Source: Faecalibacterium gallinarum
Lineage (GTDB): Bacteria > Bacillota > Clostridia > Oscillospirales > Ruminococcaceae
Direction: 5' to 3'
NCBI RefSeq assembly: GCF_022180365.1
Contig: NZ_BQKV01000098.1
Location: forward strand, 124,001 to 188,000
Length of the DNA stretch: 64,000 nucleotides
Positions 15,239-23,395 of this stretch are shown piece by piece (within the stretch, counting starts at the first letter, position 1; each line of letters opens with the position of its first letter). Both the position numbers and the translations under genes were made by a program. Under the pieces are notes generated by a model. That model worked only from the letters and a program-made list of their open reading frames with translations. It was not told where the DNA came from and did not search any database.

Positions 15239-17380
15239 ATGGAGCAGCAGACAAAACACGAAAATTTTGTGGCTGGCGTAGTGGGTGCGGTTCTGGGCTC
15301 GTTTTTGGGCGCGGTCTGTATCATTCTGGTCAGTCAGCTGGGCTATGTGGCGGTCATCAGCGGCGTGGTAATGGGGGTCTGCACCCTCAAAGGCTATGAG
15401 CTGCTGGGCGGCACCCTGAGCCGCAAGGGGATTGTGGTATCCCTGGCTCTGGTGCTGGGGATGACCTGGCTGGTCTTCCAGATGGACTGCGCCATCGAGG
15501 TGGCCCGGGAGGCGGAGATCGACTTTTTCGAGGCTTTCCGCAGCATAGGCTATCTGTTGGAGGAGGGCTATCTCAACCCCCGTTACTACTGGGGCAATTT
15601 GATTGTCCTGTATCTGTTCACCCTGCCGGGGGCGGTGCCCCTGATCCTGGGCGCTCGAAAGTCCCCGGAGGAAGAGGCCGTCCCGCCCTATGTTTCCAGC
15701 GCGGCGGCGCCGGGCCAGCCGGGGTCGGCCTGCCAGTTTTACATCGCCGAACCCCGGTGGATGCGGCGTTACCGGCTCTCGATTTTCCTGCCCCTTTTTG
15801 TGGTGCTGGGGTTCGTCTTTTGGGCGCTGCTCTATACCTCTGCCCAGGGCAATGAGTGGGGCCCGCTGATGGGCTGTGTTGCCATGGTGGCCGGGCTGGT
15901 GGTGCTTCTGTCGGTGGGGGTCCATCTGGCCCAGCCCAGCCAGGCCGGCCGCTGGATCTATGTGCGGGGCGGCGGAGCCCTCTGGCGGGTGGATTTCCAG
16001 CTGCTGAATCTGATTCTGGAATTCCGCTTCACCAACAAAAGGGGGGCGCTCCGGGCTCTGGAATGGGGGCGGCTGAGCGAGGAAGAACAGCGGGCAGGCC
16101 GTGAGGCCATCGAGCGGGCCATCCAGCAGCTGACCGCGGGCCAGCTGCCGCCGGGCAGTGCACTGAGCCGCGCGGTTGCCTGCCTGGCGGACCCCCAGCT
16201 GGAAAAGGAGACCTCCTGGTTCTGGAAGATCTCCTACCGGGTGCGGGGCGGCGGAACCGAACCGGAACGCCGGAAAAAAGTGGTGATCGCCAAAGCCTAT
16301 CCGGGCCTTGTCCCGGTCCCGGGCACTACCCCGCCCGAGAAAGCCGCCCCCGGTCGCTGGGGCTTTGGCCTGGCGGCGATCGCTTTGACGGCGGCCCTCT
16401 TTTTCATCCCTTATACGCTGCTCGCCAGCCCTGCGGCGGGCCCGGCAGTCTACCGGCCCTATGTGGGCGAGGGCTTCACCGTCCAGATTGACGAGACTTG
16501 GGAGTCCGACGGTGCAGACGGTTTTGTGAAAGGAAACGATGAATACTACCGGATCATCGCCACCCCGCTGGGCGCCTATACCCCGGAGGAAACCTACGAC
16601 GATCTGTGCAGTATTTGGGCCGAGGGATGTATCCCTCTGAAAGACCCCATGTATCCGGCCCTCTGGGATCTGTCGGATGGCGTTACCGGCGACGGCGACG
16701 ACTACCAGTTCTTTTTCCAGGAGTGGGAGATCGATGAGGACTTCTACGGCTGTCTTTCTGCCGTTATGTCGGTGGACAAAAACCTGCTGATCTCGATCCA
16801 TGGCTATACTACCTCCCTGAAAAAGTACCATCAGGTAGCGATGGAAGTGGCAGGGGTTCTGAACAGCGTCACCTTCCAGATCGGGCAGGAGGACGCCATC
16901 AGCGGCCGGAACTTCCTCTGCGGGGACGGCTCTCAGCTGTACCTGGACCCGGACGGAAGTTTTTTGTGGGATCAGACGCCGGGCAGCGAGGCCAGCGCCT
17001 GCTATCTGGGTACCTATGAGGTGTTTTATGGGCAGGACGCGGTGGACGCGATCGCCTTCCGGGAGGAATACGGCCTGACCCGGGAAGATCTCTGGGAAAC
17101 CATCTTCTATTCCATGGATGGCTACTGGCCCGACGGTGCCCCGCTGGAAGGCGGGTATACCACCCTTGCCTTCGGCTCGGAGGAGACAGGCTACCATGTC
17201 TGTCTGGATACCTTCTATACGGTCATACTCCACAACGAGAGTATGGTGCACGAGGATGGTTCCGCAGAGCCTATGGGCTATGACACGGTTTATCTCGGCT
17301 TTTATATCCCGGAGCTTGAGATGGCGGACCTCATCAACCTGAATACGGCCACCGATGCCCGGTGGTATCTCCAAGAGTGA
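15239..17380 (+). CDS. Large multi-domain membrane protein, unknown
   Basis: 713 residues with no recognised family. Residues 10-150 contain about four membrane helices; a second pair lies near 180-225; a cytoplasmic segment (about 230-380) includes many charged helices; another helix near 382-400 leads to an extracytoplasmic C-terminal half of about 310 residues beginning YRPYVGEGFTVQIDETWESD. The tail is rich in Tyr, Asp and Gly and resembles a beta-rich sensor domain. GAGGAGG precedes the ATG. Possibly an envelope sensor or scaffold, but nothing in the sequence decides this. Confidence 0.7.
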   Translation: MEQQTKHENFVAGVVGAVLGSFLGAVCIILVSQLGYVAVISGVVMGVCTLKGYELLGGTLSRKGIVVSLALVLGMTWLVFQMDCAIEVAREAEIDFFEAFRSIGYLLEEGYLNPRYYWGNLIVLYLFTLPGAVPLILGARKSPEEEAVPPYVSSAAAPGQPGSACQFYIAEPRWMRRYRLSIFLPLFVVLGFVFWALLYTSAQGNEWGPLMGCVAMVAGLVVLLSVGVHLAQPSQAGRWIYVRGGGALWRVDFQLLNLILEFRFTNKRGALRALEWGRLSEEEQRAGREAIERAIQQLTAGQLPPGSALSRAVACLADPQLEKETSWFWKISYRVRGGGTEPERRKKVVIAKAYPGLVPVPGTTPPEKAAPGRWGFGLAAIALTAALFFIPYTLLASPAAGPAVYRPYVGEGFTVQIDETWESDGADGFVKGNDEYYRIIATPLGAYTPEETYDDLCSIWAEGCIPLKDPMYPALWDLSDGVTGDGDDYQFFFQEWEIDEDFYGCLSAVMSVDKNLLISIHGYTTSLKKYHQVAMEVAGVLNSVTFQIGQEDAISGRNFLCGDGSQLYLDPDGSFLWDQTPGSEASACYLGTYEVFYGQDAVDAIAFREEYGLTREDLWETIFYSMDGYWPDGAPLEGGYTTLAFGSEETGYHVCLDTFYTVILHNESMVHEDGSAEPMGYDTVYLGFYIPELEMADLINLNTATDARWYLQE

Positions 17381-17403
17381 AAAAACAGGATATATCCCTC
17401 TAT

Positions 17404-17440
17404 AAAACACCCCCGAGAGACTATCTCTCGGGGGTGTTTT
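17404..17440. terminator. Bidirectional terminator
   Basis: Perfect 16-bp stem (17404-17419 with 17425-17440; core ACACCCCCGAGAG) flanked by A and T runs, between convergent genes. Confidence 0.92.
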
Positions 17441-17452
17441 GCTGTGTCTGGG

Positions 17453-18529
17453 TTACAGGCTGGATTTCAGTTTTTCCAGGGCCGCCGCAAAGACGGGGTG
17501 TTCCAGCAGGGGACGGTATTTTTCATCTTCCTGAATGGCCGTCAGGCTCAGCTGCCGCATCTGGTGGGCAGTGGCCTCCCATATCTTAGGCTCCTGGGGT
17601 TTATACCAGGGGAAGAACAGGTCCGCATCCGGCTGGATCATGGGGCCGATAAGGGTGTCCACATATTCTGCGAAACATTCGGCGGCCTCGTCCATCCGCC
17701 CCATCCGCAGGTATGCTTCCATCAAAGCCCCGCTGCTCATATCCGGCTGTCCAAAGGCCTGAGCCAGCGCCCGGCTGGTCTGCCCGGCCTTGAGCAGCTG
17801 CTGGGGCTGAGGGCGCAGCCGGGGGTCCATCAGCAGGACCAGACAGGTCTGGATCTGGCTGGAGAGAAAATAGAGCTGTTTTTGCGCGGTTTCCAGGGCT
17901 TTGTCGGTCTCGCCCTTTTTCAGATAATATTGTACCCATACGCCGGTGGCACTGCCCGGGTGTTCGGGCAGCTCGCCCAGGAGGGCGGCGGCTTTTTCCA
18001 GTTGGTTTTCCAGCACCGCCAGGCTGGCCAGCTGGATGGTGGCGCTTTGCCAATAGGCGGCGCTGCCGGTGGCCCGCACATCCTCCAGCAGAGCCTGTTT
18101 GCGGGTTCGCCATCGGTTTTTGTCCTCTTGTGCTGCCGCCGGGAAGAACATCTGGAATGCGTCGCAGGCCGCCGCTGCGTTGAATTTCAGGGCGGTACAG
18201 TTGGGGTAACGCCGGAGCAGGGCATCCAGTTCTGTTTCTGCGGCCTGTGGTCCGGTGGTCTGGGCGGATTGCAGCAGGGCGTTGATCTGTGCGGCTACCT
18301 CCTGATCGGAGAGGGTTTCTTCAAACTGGAACAGCCCGTCCAGAGTGGTGCCCAGCGCCCGGGCCAGGGGGCAGAGCAGGGTGATGTCCGGGCAGGAGCT
18401 GCCGGTCTCCCACTTGCTCACAGCTGGGGCCGATACCCCCAGCTGCTCGGCCAGCTGTTCCTGGGTTAGGCCCCGGGCCCGGCGGAGGGCGGCGATGGTC
18501 GCGCCAATTTTGATGGGTGTGGATTCCAT
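17453..18529 (-). CDS. XRE regulator with helical-repeat domain
   Basis: 358 residues. Residues 8-68 are a Cro/C1-type HTH with LTQEQLAEQLGVSAPAVSKWE. The remaining 290 residues form repeated helical pairs (LALASLAVLENQLEKAAALL-like, YLKKGETDKALETAQ, YLRMGRMDEAAECFAEY), i.e. a TPR-like sensor region. Such proteins often bind a ligand or peptide through the repeats. A good promoter (18580-18608) and a KdpE-like box (18640-18656) precede it, downstream of kdpE. Target genes unknown. Confidence 0.85.
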   Translation of the reverse strand: MESTPIKIGATIAALRRARGLTQEQLAEQLGVSAPAVSKWETGSSCPDITLLCPLARALGTTLDGLFQFEETLSDQEVAAQINALLQSAQTTGPQAAETELDALLRRYPNCTALKFNAAAACDAFQMFFPAAAQEDKNRWRTRKQALLEDVRATGSAAYWQSATIQLASLAVLENQLEKAAALLGELPEHPGSATGVWVQYYLKKGETDKALETAQKQLYFLSSQIQTCLVLLMDPRLRPQPQQLLKAGQTSRALAQAFGQPDMSSGALMEAYLRMGRMDEAAECFAEYVDTLIGPMIQPDADLFFPWYKPQEPKIWEATAHQMRQLSLTAIQEDEKYRPLLEHPVFAAALEKLKSSL

Positions 18530-18579
18530 TTTCTATGCCTCCCTTGTTTGGATGCAGCGCCGCGGTTTGCTGTGATTTT

Positions 18580-18656
18580 ATTGTAACGCCGCTGGCCGGC
18601 AGCCGCAAGGGAGGTGTAGTTAAGCGGCAGGAGGATTTTCTTAACAGGTGGTTAAG
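18580..18656 (-). promoter_or_regulatory. Promoter with KdpE-like box upstream
   Basis: Minus strand TTGCGG (18603-18608), 17-bp spacer, TACAAT (18580-18585). Further upstream, CTTAAC and GTTAAG at 18640-18656 form TTAA repeats 11 bp apart, similar to the boxes near the kdp genes. Confidence 0.5.
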
Positions 18657-18721
18657 GGCATCCAAACTTCACACCTGCTGCAAACCAGAGGGCCAAAGTT
18701 CTATACTCAGCGGGCCATGTC

Positions 18722-19426
18722 TTAGGGCTCAACTTTCATCATGCGGTACCCAACCCCAATGTGGGTTTGGATGTATTGCGGAGAACCCGGCTCTTTTTCC
18801 AGCTTCTTGCGCAGAGTGGCCATAAATACACGCAGGGATGCAACATCGTTTTCCCAGCTTCTTCCCCAGATCTGCTGGGTGATGTAGGTGTGGGTCAGTA
18901 CTTTTCCGACGTTTTTGCAGAGCAGGCAGAGAAGCTTGTACTCGCTGGGGGTCAAGTGAAGCTCCTGTCCGTCCAGAAAGGCACAGCCTGCGGCGTAGTC
19001 CACTTTTAATTTGCCATTGGTAAAAACCGAATCTGTATTGGCGGACCCGACCTGCAAGGCGGCCAACCGGCGCTGTGTCACCCGCAGTCTGGCAAGCAGC
19101 TCTTCCACAGAAAAGGGCTTGGTGAGGTAGTCGTCCGCGCCGGCATCCAGAGCTTCGATTTTATCGGTGTCTTCACTCCGGGCGCTGATTACGATAATGG
19201 GCACATTGGACCAGGAACGTACTTTGTGAATCACATCTACGCCATCCATATCCGGCAGACCCAGATCCAGCAGAATGATTTCGGGGTTATGGGAGGAAGC
19301 CTCCAGAACCGCCGATTCTCCGTTTGCCGCCGTCAAAAAGCGGTAATCGTGGGCTTTTAAGGTTGTGGTAATCAGGTTGCGGACGGGCGTATCGTCCTCA
19401 ACCACCAAAATCAAAGGTTTATTCAT
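18722..19426 (-). CDS. kdpE: Response regulator KdpE
   Basis: 234-residue OmpR/PhoB-type regulator. The receiver domain has the acidic pair D11-D12, phosphoacceptor D54 in LLDLGLPDMDG, and the TKPF lysine; the C-terminal winged helix includes LTPSEYKLLCLLCKNVGKVLTH and the closing YIQTHIGVGYRM. High similarity to KdpE in both domains, and its position directly after kdpD with an 8-nt overlap, fix the identity. It should activate kdp transcription at low potassium or osmotic stress; candidate binding sites are described at 22204, 27630 and 29735. Confidence 0.95.
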   Translation of the reverse strand: MNKPLILVVEDDTPVRNLITTTLKAHDYRFLTAANGESAVLEASSHNPEIILLDLGLPDMDGVDVIHKVRSWSNVPIIVISARSEDTDKIEALDAGADDYLTKPFSVEELLARLRVTQRRLAALQVGSANTDSVFTNGKLKVDYAAGCAFLDGQELHLTPSEYKLLCLLCKNVGKVLTHTYITQQIWGRSWENDVASLRVFMATLRKKLEKEPGSPQYIQTHIGVGYRMMKVEP

Positions 19427-22064
19427 GCAGCTCTACCTCCCCGGCTGGTACAGAAAATGTAAAGATGGAGCCATGGGGCAGATGATCGGCCACCGTGATT
19501 TCTCCACCATGCGCATTGACAATGGATTTGCAGAGTGCCAGGCCAAGCCCCATGCTGCGGCGGCTGTCTGCAATTTGATTGGATGCCGTATAAAACATGT
19601 CGAAAATGTGCGGCTTGGCCTGGTCGGGAATTCCCGGCCCGTTATCCGCGATGGAAATATAAATTGAATCCCCTTTGCGCTGCCATCCGATGTTGATTTC
19701 AGATCCTGGCGGCGTATATTTGATGGCGTTATCAACGATGTTGATGAGAACCTGAACAATGAGCTTTGCGTCGATCTGGGCCAGTAGGTATTCCTCACTG
19801 TTCTGTACATTCAGGTGGTATTCCACGCTCTTTCGATTGATGTGGCGCAGGGCCTCCGCCACCACCTCGTCAATCAGCTCTGTGGATACATGCAGATTCA
19901 TCCGCCCTTCTTCCAGACGGCTGACCGACAACAGATTTTCTACCAGATTAATGAGCCACATGGCGTCATCGTATATATCGGTATACATCTGTTCCTTGGT
20001 TTTGGAGTCAAATAAATTGCCGTTGGAGAGCAGGTTGCTGGCGTTTCCCGAAATAGAAGTAAGGGGGGTGCGCAGATCGTGGGAAATGGATCGCAGCAAA
20101 TTGGCGCGGAGCTGTTCGTTTTTGGCCAAAACCGCAGCCGCTTCTTTTTCCTCCAGATTTTTTTTGTTTTCGAGGGCCAGACCACATTCCCCTAATACCG
20201 AGAGAAGGATACTAGCCTCAAAGGAATCCAGGGGCTTATCCGAGGCGGCAATGCCTACGACGCCATAGATCTGGTCCCCCGTTCGAACGGACAAATAGGT
20301 GCAGCGGGAATCGGAAAAGGTCTCGGTTCCCGCCCCGGCTCTTTTGTTGTTTGCAGCGACCCATTGGGCAATCTCCCGCTCTTTTTCCGAAGTATAACGG
20401 TCTGGCGAAGAGGTATTGTCCGCCAGGAATGTTTCTGGTGCCACCGTTTTTTCATCTTTGATTCGGTATACAATAATGTCCCTCTGGAAGATTTTTAATA
20501 GTTGTTTTGCGGTTACTGAGAGAATTTCTTCCTGCGTCCGGGCTTTTTGAAGATTCTGGTTGGTTTCAAAAAGAAGTTTTGTACGCCATGCGACCTGAGC
20601 GGATCGCTTGGCGTGGGATTTCAGCTTGGACGCCAAAGAACCGGTAAGCAGGGATGCCAGGAACATCACAAGAAATGTAACCGGGTATCCGCTGTCATAG
20701 GAATGCAGGGAAAATCTGGGATCTGTAAAAAAGAAATTAAATGTCAAAACGCTGAGAATGGAGGCGAAAAAACTACAGATTGAACTCTGGGTGGATACGG
20801 AAATCAGCATGACACCCAAGATATAAAGCGTAATGATATTGGCTTCGGTAAATCCTAAATTATAAAACAAAAAGCCGATCAGGGTAGCCGAGACAAGGAT
20901 CAGCACGCTTTTAAGCAGGTCCAAAACGGATAACCGGGGCATGTGCATGATTTCCCGATGTTTGGCTGAGAACAGGTTGTTCATCCCGTTATCGGGGATA
21001 ATATGAATATCAAGCTCCGGTGTCAGTTCGATCAGCCGTTCAGTCAAAGCGGCCTTTCGGAGCCATGGCCGAGGGGGAAATCCACTGCGGCCCAGCACGA
21101 TTTTTGTGACCCCGGATAGATGGGAGAATTCGGAAATTTGATAGGCTACGTCATCGCCGTATACCGTCTCAATGGAGGCACCCAGCTGCTGCGCCAGATG
21201 GATGTTGGCTCGAAGGCGCTCTTTATCCGGCTGCGACATCCGCTGGAAATCTTTTGTCTCCACAAACAGCGCGGTAAACTCGCATTTGAAGGCGCCGGCC
21301 ATCCGTGCGGCTGTGCGGATGATCTTCTCGTTGGAGGGAGCGGAAGAAAGACACACCAGAATGTGCTCGTGCGAGCGGTAGCCTGTCCCGTGCTGTCCCG
21401 CCTGGGTGTACAGAGCGGCCCGGTCTGCGCAGCGGCGCAGGCCAATTTCCCGAAGGGCGCTTAGCTGAGAGAGGGAATAGTTGGAAAGCAGGCTGACCTT
21501 TTTCTGCTGCAACAGGCGCTGCTGGAGCCGTTCCGGCTCGATATCGATGAATTCGACCTGCGATGCCCGGTCGAAGACCCGATCGGGGATCCGCTCGGGT
21601 ATGGAAGATCCCAGGATGGAGAAAACCGTATCCTGAATGCTTTCGATATGTTGTATATCCAGCGTTGTATAGACATCAATGCCCGCTTTCAGCAATTCGT
21701 CGATGTCCTGATAGCGTTTCCTGTGACGGGATTCGCCCAGATTGGTGTGAGAAAGGTCGTCAACCAGAATCAGCTGGGGCAGTCTTTGGATGCAGGCGTC
21801 CAAATCGATTTCGGATTCTGTGCGCCCATCCTGCGTGACGGTTTTGCAGCGCACTGCCTCCAAATCCTCCGCCAGTTTGCCGACAGACGGCCACCGATCG
21901 CAGGAAAGCAGGCCGATCACCACATCCAGGCCTTCTTGTTTGGCGGTTCTGGCGGCCTCCAGCATAGCGTGGGCTTTTCCGGTGCCGGGAAAATAGCTGG
22001 CAAAAATGGTGAGCTTCCCCGGTGCCTTGGCCGTAAATCGATCGGAGAATGTGGGGATATCCAT
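19419..22064 (-). CDS. kdpD: Sensor histidine kinase KdpD
   Basis: 881 residues with the full KdpD architecture: N-terminal KdpD ATPase-like domain (1-210), universal-stress domain (235-360), four membrane helices (385-480), GAF-like domain (500-630), HisKA with H662 in SISHDLRTPLT, and HATPase_c. Unusually, the Walker A is degenerate (PGTGKAH at 26-32, no final Thr/Ser), DELAH is DDLSH, and the c-di-AMP motif begins SSA (240-242) before FTALF (263-267). It overlaps kdpE by 8 nt. The kinase-less paralogue at 27.6 kb keeps these motifs intact, suggesting the two work together. Confidence 0.95.
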   Translation of the reverse strand: MDIPTFSDRFTAKAPGKLTIFASYFPGTGKAHAMLEAARTAKQEGLDVVIGLLSCDRWPSVGKLAEDLEAVRCKTVTQDGRTESEIDLDACIQRLPQLILVDDLSHTNLGESRHRKRYQDIDELLKAGIDVYTTLDIQHIESIQDTVFSILGSSIPERIPDRVFDRASQVEFIDIEPERLQQRLLQQKKVSLLSNYSLSQLSALREIGLRRCADRAALYTQAGQHGTGYRSHEHILVCLSSAPSNEKIIRTAARMAGAFKCEFTALFVETKDFQRMSQPDKERLRANIHLAQQLGASIETVYGDDVAYQISEFSHLSGVTKIVLGRSGFPPRPWLRKAALTERLIELTPELDIHIIPDNGMNNLFSAKHREIMHMPRLSVLDLLKSVLILVSATLIGFLFYNLGFTEANIITLYILGVMLISVSTQSSICSFFASILSVLTFNFFFTDPRFSLHSYDSGYPVTFLVMFLASLLTGSLASKLKSHAKRSAQVAWRTKLLFETNQNLQKARTQEEILSVTAKQLLKIFQRDIIVYRIKDEKTVAPETFLADNTSSPDRYTSEKEREIAQWVAANNKRAGAGTETFSDSRCTYLSVRTGDQIYGVVGIAASDKPLDSFEASILLSVLGECGLALENKKNLEEKEAAAVLAKNEQLRANLLRSISHDLRTPLTSISGNASNLLSNGNLFDSKTKEQMYTDIYDDAMWLINLVENLLSVSRLEEGRMNLHVSTELIDEVVAEALRHINRKSVEYHLNVQNSEEYLLAQIDAKLIVQVLINIVDNAIKYTPPGSEINIGWQRKGDSIYISIADNGPGIPDQAKPHIFDMFYTASNQIADSRRSMGLGLALCKSIVNAHGGEITVADHLPHGSIFTFSVPAGEVELHE

Positions 22065-22176
22065 GAGGCAGCCCTCCCTTCATTTAGGTGTATTATACCA
22101 TACTGCCAGAATGGTTTCTCCAGAAGCTGGCAGATAAATTTCAAATGACCGGTCTTAATACCTTCTTTATAGCTTT

Positions 22177-22240
22177 ATTATCCATATCCCGTCTAAAGAG
22201 AGCGTTAATCTGTTAAGACAAATATTAAGATGACATTAAG
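22177..22240 (-). promoter_or_regulatory. Candidate KdpE-dependent promoter of kdpDE
   Basis: On the minus strand CTTAAT, CTTAAT and CTTAAC repeats (plus-strand ATTAAG at 22235-22240 and 22224-22229, GTTAAG at 22212-22217, GTTAAT at 22204) are spaced 11-12 bp, followed about 20 bp later by GATAAT (22177-22182). Phased direct repeats suit a PhoB-family regulator. Confidence 0.6.
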
Positions 22241-22344
22241 ACGGGAGCGGTTGTGCTGCCCTCATGGAGAACCATGGTGCGACCCTGGGAATCATGGCTT
22301 TTGCAATCTTCATATGGAACACCTTGCTGAGCCGCAAATTGAGA

Positions 22345-22539
22345 TCATACCCAACCAAACAGGAAAGCCATGAACAATGCAGCAATGATCGTGCATACAC
22401 AAACAGCGGCCAAGGTGACAAGGGGTAATCCAATAAAGATCAGGAACATCCCTCAAAACGGATGATGAACGATAAATTTTTCCATGCGGGTATCCATTTG
22501 GCGTTCAAAACAAGAGACACGCTGTATCAATGTAAACAT
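22345..22539 (-). other. Small ORF pair split by in-frame TGA
   Basis: From an ATG at 22539 with a strong AAGGAGGAG site, 28 codons (MFTLIQRVSC...FIVHHPF) run to a TGA at 22453-22455. The same frame continues GGG ATG and encodes a 34-residue membrane helix (MFLIFIGLPL...FLFGWV) to a TGA at 22345. Either two small genes, or one 63-residue membrane protein interrupted by a nonsense codon or read through. It lies between kdpC and kdpD on the same strand. No family recognised. Confidence 0.55.
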
Positions 22540-22624
22540 ATTTGTCTCCTCCTTATGGCACTATGATAGCGCATAGAAACTAAAACCGGGGATAAGATTG
22601 CACACACCGGATTAAAAACAGATA

Positions 22625-22672
22625 AAAGGTCACCGGCCTGCCTGAAATGCACAGACAAGCCGGTGACCTTTT
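22625..22672 (-). terminator. Terminator after kdpC
   Basis: 13-bp stem AAAGGTCACCGGC/GCCGGTGACCTTT (22625-22637, 22659-22671) with a T-rich tail on the minus strand; separates kdpFABC from kdpDE. Confidence 0.85.
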
Positions 22673-22706
22673 GAAGCGTTTGTGTGTAGGAATCAGCGGG
22701 GGACTT

Positions 22707-23381
22707 TTACTTGTTCACATCTCCCACAAGGCCCATGGCGTGGGCGATGTCCAGGTTTACACCCAGAACGTTGACGGTCTCTTCGCCGAAAATACCGAAT
22801 AATTTCCCTTCGGTGTTAGCTTCCACAATCTGTTCCAGTTCCTCCTCGCTCAAACCAGAGGCGGCTGCCAGGGCAGGGACCTGGATGCGGGCAGATTCAG
22901 GGGTGATGTGGGGGTCCAGTCCGGAGCCGGAAGCCGTCATCAGATCAGCGGGAATATCCTCCCGCTTCACGTCGGGGTTCGCCTCCAGAAAGGCCTCGAT
23001 GTCAGCCTCGACCCGTTCGGTCAGTGCAGGATTGGAGGGAGCATAATTGTCGGAGCCGGTACGAAGCCCGGAAAACTCGCTGCCGTCGTTGTAGTATGGG
23101 TTCCCCTGTTCATCCAGGGAGTAGGTGTTGTAGTTGCAGGCTGAAGGACGTCCTTTCATGAAATAGGGCTCGGCGAAATCCTGCCCCACCGTTGCAGACC
23201 CCACAGCCTGGCCGCCGGCATAGACCAGACTGCCGCCAGCCTGACTCGGGAAAATCACCACGGAGATCCCGCTGAGCAATACCGGAAATACAAAGCCGCA
23301 GAGCAGCAGCAAGATCAATGTTACCACCAAAGACTGGCGCAGACTGTGAAAAAATGTGCTTTTGTTCGTTGTTTCGTTCAT
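22707..23381 (-). CDS. kdpC: K+-transporting ATPase subunit KdpC
   Basis: 224 residues, the single-span chaperone-like subunit that stabilises ATP binding in the KdpFABC complex. One N-terminal membrane helix (LVVTLILLLLCGFVFPVLLSG) precedes a periplasm-side domain with GSATVGQDFAEPYFMKGRPSA and SGSGLDPHITPESARIQVPAL, the standard KdpC signature. AGGAGGG precedes the ATG, 15 nt after kdpB. Slightly longer than the usual 190 residues because of an insert rich in Asp and Asn. Confidence 0.96.
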   Translation of the reverse strand: MNETTNKSTFFHSLRQSLVVTLILLLLCGFVFPVLLSGISVVIFPSQAGGSLVYAGGQAVGSATVGQDFAEPYFMKGRPSACNYNTYSLDEQGNPYYNDGSEFSGLRTGSDNYAPSNPALTERVEADIEAFLEANPDVKREDIPADLMTASGSGLDPHITPESARIQVPALAAASGLSEEELEQIVEANTEGKLFGIFGEETVNVLGVNLDIAHAMGLVGDVNK

Positions 23382-23395
23382 AGCAAGGGCCCTCC

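Noticed and set aside
15194-17410. 738-aa minus-strand frame opposite the large membrane protein
   Set aside because: It mirrors the plus-strand gene, is rich in Pro/Gly/Arg/His as antisense frames in GC-rich DNA are, and lacks a ribosome site or any domain.
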